Shown piece after piece: positions 8,285 through 15,705 of a DNA stretch of 64,000 nucleotides (position 1 is its first letter; each line of letters opens with the position of its first letter). The notes beneath the pieces were generated by a model. It had not been told where the DNA came from. It did not search any database and saw only the letters and a program-made list of their open reading frames with translations. The DNA is taken from assembly GCF_002305855.1 (NCBI RefSeq), contig NZ_CP022163.1:2790292-2854291 (forward strand), in the 5' to 3' direction. The DNA comes from Melittangium boletus DSM 14713 (GTDB taxonomy: Bacteria > Myxococcota > Myxococcia > Myxococcales > Myxococcaceae). The position numbers and the translations under genes were made by a program.

Positions 8285-9583
8285 GAGCAGGTCCTCTTCC
8301 AGGGGCGCCGTGAGGAGCACGCGGGTGCACGCGTCGACGACGTCGAGCACCGGCTCGATGTCGCCCACATTCACGGCCTTGCCCTCCGAGCCCGTCGGCG
8401 ACAGCGGGACCCGCACGATGCTCTCGGTCCGCGGGTTGTAGGACTCATCCAGACCACCCCGCTGGATCGCCACGCCCGCGCCGAAGCCCGAGGCGTAGAT
8501 GACATCCAGACTCTTGAAGAACTCCGGCGTGTCCGCGCTGTTCAGGTCCACGCTCGTTCCGGCCGAGAGCGCGGACGTGTACGTGGCCGGAGACACCGCG
8601 TGCAGGTAGTTGGTGGTGGCGTAGGGATTGTCGTCCGTGGGCGTGCTCGCGGCGTAGCCGAACACCGCGACGCCGTTGCTCGCCAGGGCGTTGTAGCCAC
8701 TGAACTGAGCCGCGGCCGGGAAGGTGGCCAGCGTCGAACTCTGGAAGGGAGCGCTCCGCGTCTTCAACGCGTAGATGGCGGCGGTGGATCCACCCTGTGC
8801 CTCGAGGCTCAGGCTGTTGACGAGGAACGTGTCCTTCACGCCCACGACGGAGTAGTTGCCCGTGGAAGAGACATACGAGGAGTCGCCCGGGGACGAGAGG
8901 TCGTAGAGCGCCAGATTCCCGGAGACGTCGCCCTTCGTGTAGCCCGCCAGCAGCCGGGTGCCATCACTGGTGAGGTAGTTGCTCAGGTACGTCGTCACGC
9001 CCTGATCCGCCGGAGCGACGACGGGGTAGAGCGGCGTGGTGCTGGCGGCGATGTTCGGCCAGGTGCCGAGCGCGAAGATGCTCTTGTCCTCGCCGAGCAG
9101 GCCATACAGCACGGGCGTCGCCGAGCCGACGAGCGGGGTGATCGCGCTGATGCCCGTGGGAAACGGAGCGGACTCGGCGGAGGTGAAGCCCGCCCGCAGT
9201 CGCAGCGTGCCGAGCTTCGGGTCATGCGGCAGGTCCGCGCACGTGAGTTCCGTGCCCGCGTCCGTGCCCGCGTCCGTCTCATCCGGCGGCGTGCCCGCGT
9301 CCGTCTCATCCGGCGGCGTTCCGGCATCGGCCCCCGCGTCCGGTGAGGTGCCCGCATCCGCCTCTGGAGCCGGAGGCGCATCGATGTCCCGCACCACGCA
9401 CTGGTTGGACTCGCAGACGTAGCGCCGACCCTCTTCGGGGCTGCCCAGCTTGTTCGCGCAGTCGTACCGGTCCACGCACTCCGGGCCACAACCCGTGACC
9501 ACCCACCCGAGCATCACCGTGCCCAGGACCCACAGGGCCTGGCCGAGCGGCCCCGACTTCTTCACGTCCTTCATCATTCGCAT
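8225..9583 (-). CDS. surface lipoprotein, first gene after the cobalamin riboswitch
   Basis: This 452-residue protein has a lipoprotein signal ending GWVVTGC. A short Cys-bearing segment follows (GPECVDRYDC ... YVCESNQCVV), then an Asp-Ala-Gly/Pro linker, then about 320 residues of repeated beta-strand blocks (for instance TPVLYGLLGEDKSIFALG and TRLLAGYTKGDVSGNLALYD) that look like a beta-propeller. The ATG is chosen because GAGGAGC sits three bases upstream; an in-frame GTG at 9682 lies close to the riboswitch. The riboswitch 120 bases upstream implies expression when cobalamin is scarce. By analogy with BtuG-type propeller lipoproteins of Bacteroidetes it may hold cobalamin at the cell surface, but I see no sequence hallmark proving that. 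Confidence 0.78.
   Translation of the reverse strand: MRMMKDVKKSGPLGQALWVLGTVMLGWVVTGCGPECVDRYDCANKLGSPEEGRRYVCESNQCVVRDIDAPPAPEADAGTSPDAGADAGTPPDETDAGTPPDETDAGTDAGTELTCADLPHDPKLGTLRLRAGFTSAESAPFPTGISAITPLVGSATPVLYGLLGEDKSIFALGTWPNIAASTTPLYPVVAPADQGVTTYLSNYLTSDGTRLLAGYTKGDVSGNLALYDLSSPGDSSYVSSTGNYSVVGVKDTFLVNSLSLEAQGGSTAAIYALKTRSAPFQSSTLATFPAAAQFSGYNALASNGVAVFGYAASTPTDDNPYATTNYLHAVSPATYTSALSAGTSVDLNSADTPEFFKSLDVIYASGFGAGVAIQRGGLDESYNPRTESIVRVPLSPTGSEGKAVNVGDIEPVLDVVDACTRVLLTAPLEEDLLVGVQDKNGRRLVRLQLRTP
9264..9317. repeat. 27-bp unit repeated twice in a lipoprotein linker
   Basis: Two exact 27-bp copies in tandem encode the linker pair GTPPDETDA GTPPDETDA on the minus strand. Being a multiple of three, the repeat can change copy number without breaking the frame, altering only the distance between lipid anchor and folded domain. 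Confidence 0.93.
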
Positions 9584-9701
9584 GCTGCTCCTCGCCCCCT
9601 CGGGCGCAATGGCCTCGGCGAGGAGGGGACGGAGGATGCGGCGGAGGGCACGGCCCGAGACGGGACGCACATGACCGCGCATCCGCCACCTCCCCTCGGA
9701 A

Positions 9702-9929
9702 GCCTCGGTTTGAGCCGTGCCAGGGGCACGGGTTCTCGGCAGGTTTTCGGACTCACGGGCCCGAGGATGGGCGTGCCGCCCTCCCCCTCTACTGGCCGTC
9801 GCTTCCCAGTCCTTGTCTCGAGGACCAGTGCTTCATGACGGCGGTCGTTCCCGTTCACCGCTGCGGGGCAGTCCCGGACTCTCACCGGGTTCCCTCAAAC
9901 CTCCATGACTTCATGGAGGAACCGAGGAC
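9702..9929 (-). promoter_or_regulatory. cobalamin (adenosylcobalamin) riboswitch
   Basis: Read on the minus strand, the leader has the conserved elements of the cobalamin riboswitch in order: GGGAACCCGGTGAGAGTCCG then ACTGCCCCGCAGCGGTGAAC (9893 down to about 9854), later GTGAGTCCGAAAACCTGCCG (about 9751-9732), which matches the B12-box. The whole is closed by CCTCGGTT (9927-9920) pairing with AACCGAGG (9710-9703). A perfect hairpin, CCGTGCC-CCT-GGCACGG, lies inside the closing stem. The element ends about 120 bases before the lipoprotein ATG. It is expected to reduce expression of the two downstream genes when the cofactor is plentiful. The rest of the 9584-9993 gap holds no gene that I can see. 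Confidence 0.93.
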
Positions 9930-9993
9930 GGAGGGCGGGATATGGCGGCGGAGCCGCTGTTGTCAACACGCGCCTGACCGACGCACCGCGCAC

Positions 9994-11931
9994 TCACCCC
10001 AGCATTTCAGGACGAGCCCGCAAGGCCAGGGACACGAAGCGTTGATCCGCCTCGTACAGGAGTCCCGCCTCGGTCAGCTCGCGCAGGAACGTCTCGACCT
10101 CGTCCTGACCCAGGCCCGTGTGTCCCTGGTCGTGCAGCAGCTGGTGCACGCGCGCCGCGGTGAGGCCCTCGTCGCAGGCCAGGTACGCCTCCGCCTGCGC
10201 GCCCTCCAACAAGTAGCTCGCGTACCCCACGGACTCGCGCTCATCCACGATGCGCACGAAACCGGGCCCCTGCCTCCAGGTGAGCCGGCCCCGGTCCCGC
10301 TCGTGCACCGCGCCCCATTGCTGGACGGCCCGCCGCAACTCGCCCACGTAGGACTCCGGCTCCCGCCCATCCAGATACGCGTACTCGAAGTCATAGGCGA
10401 TCGCCTCCAACCGCGCTCCCCGCTGCGGATAGACATGGCCGTAGTGAAAGAGCGGCCCCTCCAATCTCAGACCGAACCGCTCGGGGGTCTGGTGGTAGGG
10501 ACTGAAGCGCTGCACGTGCAGGCGCGACAGGTGCGGCGGCTCCAGGTGCGTGAGCGAGCGCACGGCGGCGGCCATGCGCGGATACTCCCCGGCGGGCTCC
10601 TCGGGAAAGCCATAGAGGATGTTCCAACTCACCCGGACGTCGAACTGCGCGCACCACTTGAGCAGCCGCACGTTCTGCCACGCCGTCACGCCCTTGCGCA
10701 TCAGCTTGAGGATGGGCGTGGACAGGCTCTCGATGCCGGGCTGGATGCGATGAATTCCCGCGGCGCGCATGTCACGCACCTGCTGGCGCGTCAGGTTCGC
10801 CTTCGTCTCGTAGAAGACGCGCAGGTCCAGGCCCCGCGCCTCCAGGCGCGGCAGCAGCTCGCGCAGGTAGGCCAGGTCGATGATGTTGTCCACGGCGACG
10901 AAATCCAACCATCGGTGGCGCGCCGCCAGCTCCTCGAAATCCCTCAGCGCGCGGTCCACCGACTTGCTGCGAAACGCCATGCTCGAGCCATTGAGCCCAC
11001 AGAACGTGCAGTGCTGCTTCTGGCCCCACCAGCAGCCACGCGCCGTCTCCACCGGCAGCTTCACGTTCGTGATGAGTTCCCGCCGGAACCCCGTCCGCTC
11101 CAGCTCCTCGAAGAAGAAGCCGTAGTCGGGCACCGGCACATCGTCCATCCGCACCGGGGGCGGCGCGCCCACGGGCTCGGCGGCGCCACGCACCAACACC
11201 CCATGACGCGGCGTGACGGGCCGGCCCGCGAGGATGTCCTCCACCAGGCCGACGATGACGCCCTCCGCCTCGCCCTGCACGACGACGTCCACGCAATCGA
11301 AGGCCTCCAGGAGCCCCCGGCCCATGGGCCCATCACAGTTCGCTCCGCCGAAAACCACTCGCACCTGGGGAGCGCGCTCCTTGAGCCGCCGCGCGAGCAG
11401 CAACGAAGGCACGTTCTGGTTGAAGGTCGTGCTGAACCCCACCATCGCGGGCGTATGACGCAGCAGCGCGTCCACGCATGCGTCGATGAAACCGGGAACC
11501 TGCGCGCGCAATGCCTCCAAACGAGACAGGAGCCGCGCGGGCAGCACTTCGTCCCGAGCGAGCCGCTCCAGGTAGCGCGCGTCTCCTCCGGCATCCGGCT
11601 CGCGAAACGGCGGAACCGAGAAAATCCAATCGCCCAACCCCGCCGAGGCCGCACTGGAGATGGCCCGGTAGTCCGCCAGGCTCAGCGCCTCGTCTCCCTC
11701 GGGAAGGTGGCGTCGCAACCACTCCATGAACACGAGATTGAACGAGCGTGCCACCGGGGTCACCCCCGCCCGCTGGAGCACGCCAGACAACAATCCCAGC
11801 GCAATGGATGGCATCTCCAGGAAGGCCCAGGGCATCGACACCAACACGACTTGACTGTTCCGCATGAACACACACTCCGAGGAACGCTGGCACCACGGGA
11901 TGACGTGGAACCACACGGCCCCGCACGTCAT
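9994..11931 (-). CDS. B12-binding radical SAM protein, RiPP-maturation C-methyltransferase type
   Basis: This 645-residue enzyme has an N-terminal cobalamin-binding-like Rossmann part (MVGFSTTFNQNVPSLLLARR, VRVVFGGANCDG) and a radical SAM core. The cluster motif is ETARGCWWGQKQHCTFCGLN (C-x7-C-x2-C), typical of radical SAM proteins that mature ribosomal peptides. GIESLSTPILKLMRKG and NILYGFPEE are further core motifs. A C-terminal winged-helix-like tail ends the protein. The ATG at 11931 follows GGGGGAGG by four bases and is preferred; ATG 11865 (MRNSQVVLVSMPW) is the alternative. The gene is divergent from a 55-residue peptide gene 94 bp away, the expected arrangement for enzyme and substrate. 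Methylation or another radical modification is likely; the exact chemistry is not visible. Confidence 0.83.
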   Translation of the reverse strand: MTCGAVWFHVIPWCQRSSECVFMRNSQVVLVSMPWAFLEMPSIALGLLSGVLQRAGVTPVARSFNLVFMEWLRRHLPEGDEALSLADYRAISSAASAGLGDWIFSVPPFREPDAGGDARYLERLARDEVLPARLLSRLEALRAQVPGFIDACVDALLRHTPAMVGFSTTFNQNVPSLLLARRLKERAPQVRVVFGGANCDGPMGRGLLEAFDCVDVVVQGEAEGVIVGLVEDILAGRPVTPRHGVLVRGAAEPVGAPPPVRMDDVPVPDYGFFFEELERTGFRRELITNVKLPVETARGCWWGQKQHCTFCGLNGSSMAFRSKSVDRALRDFEELAARHRWLDFVAVDNIIDLAYLRELLPRLEARGLDLRVFYETKANLTRQQVRDMRAAGIHRIQPGIESLSTPILKLMRKGVTAWQNVRLLKWCAQFDVRVSWNILYGFPEEPAGEYPRMAAAVRSLTHLEPPHLSRLHVQRFSPYHQTPERFGLRLEGPLFHYGHVYPQRGARLEAIAYDFEYAYLDGREPESYVGELRRAVQQWGAVHERDRGRLTWRQGPGFVRIVDERESVGYASYLLEGAQAEAYLACDEGLTAARVHQLLHDQGHTGLGQDEVETFLRELTEAGLLYEADQRFVSLALRARPEMLG

Positions 11932-12025
11932 TGAGCCTCCCCCTGTCAGAGCGGTATCGTAGCGCCTGGTGCCACGGCGAGGCACGGCACCCCCGTGCCA
12001 ACCCTCGCGGTACCAGGAAGAAGCC

Positions 12026-12193
12026 ATGAACGAGTTGACTGAGAACCCCCCTGCCTCTCCGTCCCCGCCCCCCGTGCCGCCCCCGCGGCCCAACCCCCCC
12101 GCCACCGAGCGGAAACTGCTGAAGTTGAACCGGGAAGACGCGCACCCGAGCGATCAGGCGACGCCCAACCGCTGGCACGACATCTTCATCTGA
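12026..12193 (+). CDS. candidate RiPP precursor peptide
   Basis: This 55-residue reading frame starts MNELTENPPASPSPPPVPPP and finishes TPNRWHDIFI, with an AGGAAG ribosome site nine bases before the ATG. It has a proline-rich N-terminal half, a KLLKLNRED segment in the middle that could be a recognition helix, and a short C-terminal stretch with Trp and Phe as possible core. It has no membrane segment. Divergence from the radical SAM enzyme and a terminator-like hairpin directly after the stop favour a short, strongly expressed substrate transcript. I do not recognise a precursor family; the assignment rests on context. Confidence 0.5.
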   Translation: MNELTENPPASPSPPPVPPPRPNPPATERKLLKLNREDAHPSDQATPNRWHDIFI

Positions 12194-12230
12194 AGAGTGG
12201 ACTCGCGGCGGAGGAGCCCTTCCGCCGCCC

Positions 12231-12260
12231 GCCCCGCCTCCCCGGTGTGAGGAGGCGGGC
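12231..12260 (+). terminator. terminator-like hairpin after the peptide gene
   Basis: GCCCCGCCTCC pairs with GGAGGCGGGC around a nine-base loop (one bulge), followed by a weak pyrimidine stretch CTTCGTCT. It sits between the peptide stop and the ATG of the next gene. The T-run is poor, so termination may be partial. Confidence 0.5.
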
Positions 12261-12273
12261 CTTCGTCTGGACC

Positions 12274-12738
12274 ATGACTCCCGCCTCCATCACGCTCGAC
12301 GACCAGCATTGGCCGCTGCTCATCCTCTATTTCGTGGGCAGCCCATCCGTGGAGCAGTGCAGGGAGTTCTTCGTCCGGCGCACCGAGTACCTGGATCGCG
12401 ACGAACTGCATGTCGGCATCTCGGATGCGACGCGCATGAAGCTGCCACCCGTGGAGTACCGCCAGATGCAATCGGAATGGGTCACCCAGCACCAGGCACG
12501 GCTGGCCCGGACATTCCTGGGCACCGCGAGCCTCATCGTCGCGCCCGACATCCTCCTGCTCAAGAGCGCTTCCGTCTACCAGCACTCCGCCCTGCCCTAC
12601 CCCACCATCAACGTCACCACCATGCGCGCCGGCGTGGTGTGGGCCGCGGAACGGCTCGTGACGGCCGGTCTCGACGAGGCCGCGCGGCGGCTGCGGCGGA
12701 GCTTCGGGCTGGACGGGACGACGCCTCCGTCCCGCTGA
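12274..12738 (+). CDS. STAS/SpoIIAA-like single-domain protein
   Basis: This 154-residue protein starts MTPASITLDDQHWPLLILYF. It has alternating beta/alpha segments, including LHVGISDATRMKLPPVEYRQ, a run LARTFLGTASLIVAPDILLL, and a C-terminal helix AGVVWAAERLVTAG. This layout matches small STAS/SEC14-like proteins common in Deltaproteobacteria. The signature residues of anti-anti-sigma factors, such as a phosphorylatable Ser in D-S-S, are absent (the equivalent region reads ISDATR). An upstream GTG at 12247 would add nine residues. Its role next to the peptide/radical SAM pair is unclear. Confidence 0.6.
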   Translation: MTPASITLDDQHWPLLILYFVGSPSVEQCREFFVRRTEYLDRDELHVGISDATRMKLPPVEYRQMQSEWVTQHQARLARTFLGTASLIVAPDILLLKSASVYQHSALPYPTINVTTMRAGVVWAAERLVTAGLDEAARRLRRSFGLDGTTPPSR

Positions 12739-12771
12739 CCCGGCGAACTCCGCCGCGCAAGGGAGATGGCT

Positions 12772-13560
12772 CTACCAGCGTCCCCACGCTTCATTGCTCA
12801 GGTAGCTGACGACATCGTTCAGCGAGAGATAACCAATCTCGCGATCAATCACGGACGGGGTGTTCCGGTAGACGGGAACGAACACGAAACCGATGTTGCC
12901 CGAGACGTAGCGCGGCAGCTTCGCCCAGTTCGCGTCGCGCTCGAAGAGGCCCTTGGCGACCCGATGCGCATAGACGATGACCGGCTGGAAGGTCCAATAG
13001 TCCTGCGGTCCCGTGAGCGTCCGCGTCCAGGTCTCCGTGGTCTCCTCGTTGATGGTCTCCGAGTACGAGAAACCCGTCGTCACCTCGAGCGAGGCTTCAC
13101 AACCAAAAATGCCCGCGCTGACGCTGGACGTGACGCTGGCGGAGGTCGTGAACTGCCGGGTGAATCCTTTCTTCTTCGACAGGGAATAACTCTCCTGCAC
13201 TCCGGACGGGACGGTGTCCTTCTTGATATAAGCCAAGTAGGCCGCGATGGGCTTGATATAGCTTGAAGTGCTCCACCCGCCTCCGGCCGAGATCACCGGC
13301 CCGGGCAGCCAGTTCGACTGGACGATGCACCCATTCGTCGTGACGGTCTGCCCCACCAACGCGTTGTCGAGCTCGTAGTCGTTGCGGACATCCGGAAAGT
13401 TGAGATTGGCCCGGGTCTTCCCCGGCCCGAGGAGCTCCGCGATGGACCGGGTCGGGTAATTCTCGGCGGGGTACGAGCCCATCAGCTTGCCATCGGCTGG
13501 CTTTGACTCGGGCTTGGACTCGACTTCGACTCGCGGGGGCGGGTTCGTGACGTCGTTCAT
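12772..13560 (-). CDS. monalysin-like beta-pore-forming toxin
   Basis: This 262-residue protein has no signal peptide and starts with a charged, Pro/Lys-rich extension (about 1-50) that could be a pro-region. The core shows PIAAYLAYIKKDTVPSGVQE, YSLSKKKGFTRQFTTSASV, an alternating Ser/Thr-rich stretch (SASVTSSVSAG ... LEVTTGFSYSETINEETTE), then PQDYWTFQPVIVYAHRV. From memory this order closely parallels the insecticidal toxin monalysin (YLQYVETISIPQ ... TKGHTRSF ... ISTGFTRSES ... VLVYAHN). The Ser/Thr stretch would be the membrane-inserting hairpin. GGAGGAG lies four bases before the ATG. Codon use is somewhat less G/C-rich than the neighbours, hinting at transfer. Cytolytic use in predation or defence is inferred. 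Confidence 0.72.
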   Translation of the reverse strand: MNDVTNPPPRVEVESKPESKPADGKLMGSYPAENYPTRSIAELLGPGKTRANLNFPDVRNDYELDNALVGQTVTTNGCIVQSNWLPGPVISAGGGWSTSSYIKPIAAYLAYIKKDTVPSGVQESYSLSKKKGFTRQFTTSASVTSSVSAGIFGCEASLEVTTGFSYSETINEETTETWTRTLTGPQDYWTFQPVIVYAHRVAKGLFERDANWAKLPRYVSGNIGFVFVPVYRNTPSVIDREIGYLSLNDVVSYLSNEAWGRW

Positions 13561-13744
13561 GGCGCTCCTCCAGGATGATGATCGCGACGCGCACCATGCC
13601 GATGCGAGTGCCTTGCGTCACCCGAGGAACGCACATCCGGTGAAAATCGAACACACAGCCAGTGCCCCAAGGGACCGACAGGCATTGCCGCCCTTCCCCT
13701 CTCATCATCCAACGCCACCCTTCCGCCCCCGGGTCGCGGGACCG

Positions 13745-14800
13745 TCAACCCACCGGGAGCCGCCCACGCCGGTACAGGAGCGCGAGGAACAGTGGCCCAC
13801 CGAGCACGGCCGTCACCACGCCCACGGGAAGGTCTCCACCGAACAGCGGCGGAGCCAGCCGCGCCAGCAGGTCCGCGAACAGCAGGAACGCCGCCCCGCC
13901 CAGCGCCGACAGCGGAATGAGCAGGCGTTGGTCCGGCCCGAAGGCGAGCCGGAACAGGTGCGGGACGATGAGCCCCACGAAGCCGATGAGCCCCGAGAGC
14001 ACCACGGCCCCCGCCACGCTGGCGCTCGCGGCGAACAGCAACCACTTGCGCGTGCGCGCCACGTCCACGCCGAGCGACGCCGCGTCCTCGTCCCCCAGGG
14101 ACAGCAGGTTGAGCCGCCCCGACAGCGCGAGCATCACCCCCAGCGCCGCCAGTTGCAGCAGCGCCGCCAGGGCGAGCGTCCCCATGCGCTCGTAGCCGAG
14201 CGTTCCGGCGAGCCAGAAGAGCAGCTCCCCCAGCCGCTGCGGATCCGACAGCGCCTTGAGGAGGGTGATGGCCGCGGCGGCGAAGGTGTTGAAGACGACG
14301 CCGGTGAGGAGCGCGGCGTAGGGCGCGTGGCCCCCATGGCCCCGGCTCGCGGCGAGCACGAAGAACATGGCCGCCACGGCCCCCGCGAAGGCGAACAGCG
14401 CGGGCGCGGACAGTCGCGACAGTCCCCCGCCGAGCCCCGGCGCCACGTCGTCCACGGTGGCGAGTCCCAGGGCGAGCGCCAGGGTGGCGCCCAGCGCGGC
14501 CCCTCCGGAGACGCCCAGCACGAAGGGGTCCGCGAGCGGATTGCGCAGCACGCCCTGCAACGTCGAGCCCGAGGCGGCGAGTCCCGCGCCCACCAGGGCC
14601 GCCAGGAGCGCATGGGGCACGCGCATCCTCCAGAAGATGCCCGCGTCCAGGGAGCCGGGCTCCTCGAAGACGATCCACGGCGACAGGAACTGCTCGCCGT
14701 ACAGGACGGACAGCAACAACGCGGCGACGAGCACCCCGAGGAACACCGCCCCGAGCGACAAAGCCCGAGCGGGCGTGAAGATTTTCGCCGAGGAGGCCAT
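13745..14800 (-). CDS. btuC: cobalamin/siderophore ABC importer permease
   Basis: This 351-residue FecCD/BtuC-family permease has about nine or ten membrane segments. Family motifs are visible: AGAGLAASGSTLQGVLRNPL, ADPFVLGVSGGAALGATL, LSGLIGFVGLIVPHLFRLAF and the final GDLPVGVVTAVLGGPLFL. The first two line the pathway and the third includes the coupling region. It starts two bases after the btuF stop and is the last gene of the receptor-lipoprotein-BtuF-BtuC operon. No ATPase gene follows. Siderophore permeases share this family; the cobalamin call comes from BtuF and the other B12 signals nearby. Confidence 0.87.
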   Translation of the reverse strand: MASSAKIFTPARALSLGAVFLGVLVAALLLSVLYGEQFLSPWIVFEEPGSLDAGIFWRMRVPHALLAALVGAGLAASGSTLQGVLRNPLADPFVLGVSGGAALGATLALALGLATVDDVAPGLGGGLSRLSAPALFAFAGAVAAMFFVLAASRGHGGHAPYAALLTGVVFNTFAAAAITLLKALSDPQRLGELLFWLAGTLGYERMGTLALAALLQLAALGVMLALSGRLNLLSLGDEDAASLGVDVARTRKWLLFAASASVAGAVVLSGLIGFVGLIVPHLFRLAFGPDQRLLIPLSALGGAAFLLFADLLARLAPPLFGGDLPVGVVTAVLGGPLFLALLYRRGRLPVG

Positions 14801-14802
14801 GC

Positions 14803-15705
14803 CTAGCGCGCGGGCTCCGGAGCGGGCACCGGAGTGGACCTGGGCGCTGGGTACAGCAGCTCGAACAGCTCCTCCAGCCCCCGTCCAAGCGAGGGACCCG
14901 GCTGCAGGAGCGCCAGGGAGGGCACGTCCACCCAGCGGGCCTGGGACAGTCCCGGCAGCGCCCGCGTCTTGTCCTTGCCCGTGTCCACGTCCGCCGCGTC
15001 CACCACCACCTCCGGCCGGGCACGCACCGCGCGCTCCAGCGAATAGACGGCATAGGCCGAGCCCGCGTCCGCCGCCACGTTGATGGCGCCCGCGTCGCGC
15101 AGGAGCTCGTCCGCGAAGGAGCCCGGCCCGGCGACCACCAGGGGCTCGAAGCCATAGACGAGCAACACCCGGGGCGACTTCTGGCCCTTGGCGGCCTCGC
15201 GGATGCGGGCGCGCGTGGACTCAATCCGCTCGACCAGGGCCTCGGCCTCCTTCTTCTTGCCGAGCGCCGCGCCCACGGCCTTGAGCGCGGCCTTCGTGTC
15301 CGCCACCGAGTGCAGGGGCAGCAGCAGCACGGGCGCGCCCAGCTCGGCCATCAGCTCCACGGGGCGCTGGTTGCCCGGTCCCGGCTGCACGAGCACCAGG
15401 TCCGGCTTGAGCTTGAGCACGGTCTCGACGGACGGGTTCACGAAGCCGCCCACCCGGGGAAGGCCGGCCACCTCCTTCGCCTCGTCGAAGCGGGACACGC
15501 CCACGAGCGTGCTCCCCGCCCCCAACGCCAACACCGTCTCCGTGAGCGAGGGCACGAGCGTCACCACGCGCTTCACCGTGGCGGGAGGTTTGGGTCCCAG
15601 GAAGCGCGGCGCCTCCGCGGGCGGGGCGGCGGGCGCGGGAGCGGCGAGGCACAGCGTGAGCAGCAGCGAGAAGGACAGGAGGGTCTTCATGAGGAAGGAG
15701 CTCAC
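14803..15705 (-). CDS. btuF: periplasmic cobalamin-binding protein, BtuF-like
   Basis: This 300-residue protein carries a signal peptide (LLSFSLLLTLCLAAPAPAAP) and a two-lobed periplasmic-binding-protein fold. VVTLVPSLTETVLALGAGST, GVSRFDE, VGGFVNPSVETVLKLKPDLV and a later RPEVVVDAAD are typical BtuF strands joined by a long rigid helix (TKAALKAVGAALGKKKEAEA). The GTG at 15705 overlaps the previous stop as GTGA; ATG 15690 (MKTLLSF) is the other option. It should deliver ligand to the adjacent permease. Haem or siderophore binding cannot be excluded from sequence alone. Confidence 0.86.
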   Translation of the reverse strand: MSSFLMKTLLSFSLLLTLCLAAPAPAAPPAEAPRFLGPKPPATVKRVVTLVPSLTETVLALGAGSTLVGVSRFDEAKEVAGLPRVGGFVNPSVETVLKLKPDLVLVQPGPGNQRPVELMAELGAPVLLLPLHSVADTKAALKAVGAALGKKKEAEALVERIESTRARIREAAKGQKSPRVLLVYGFEPLVVAGPGSFADELLRDAGAINVAADAGSAYAVYSLERAVRARPEVVVDAADVDTGKDKTRALPGLSQARWVDVPSLALLQPGPSLGRGLEELFELLYPAPRSTPVPAPEPAR

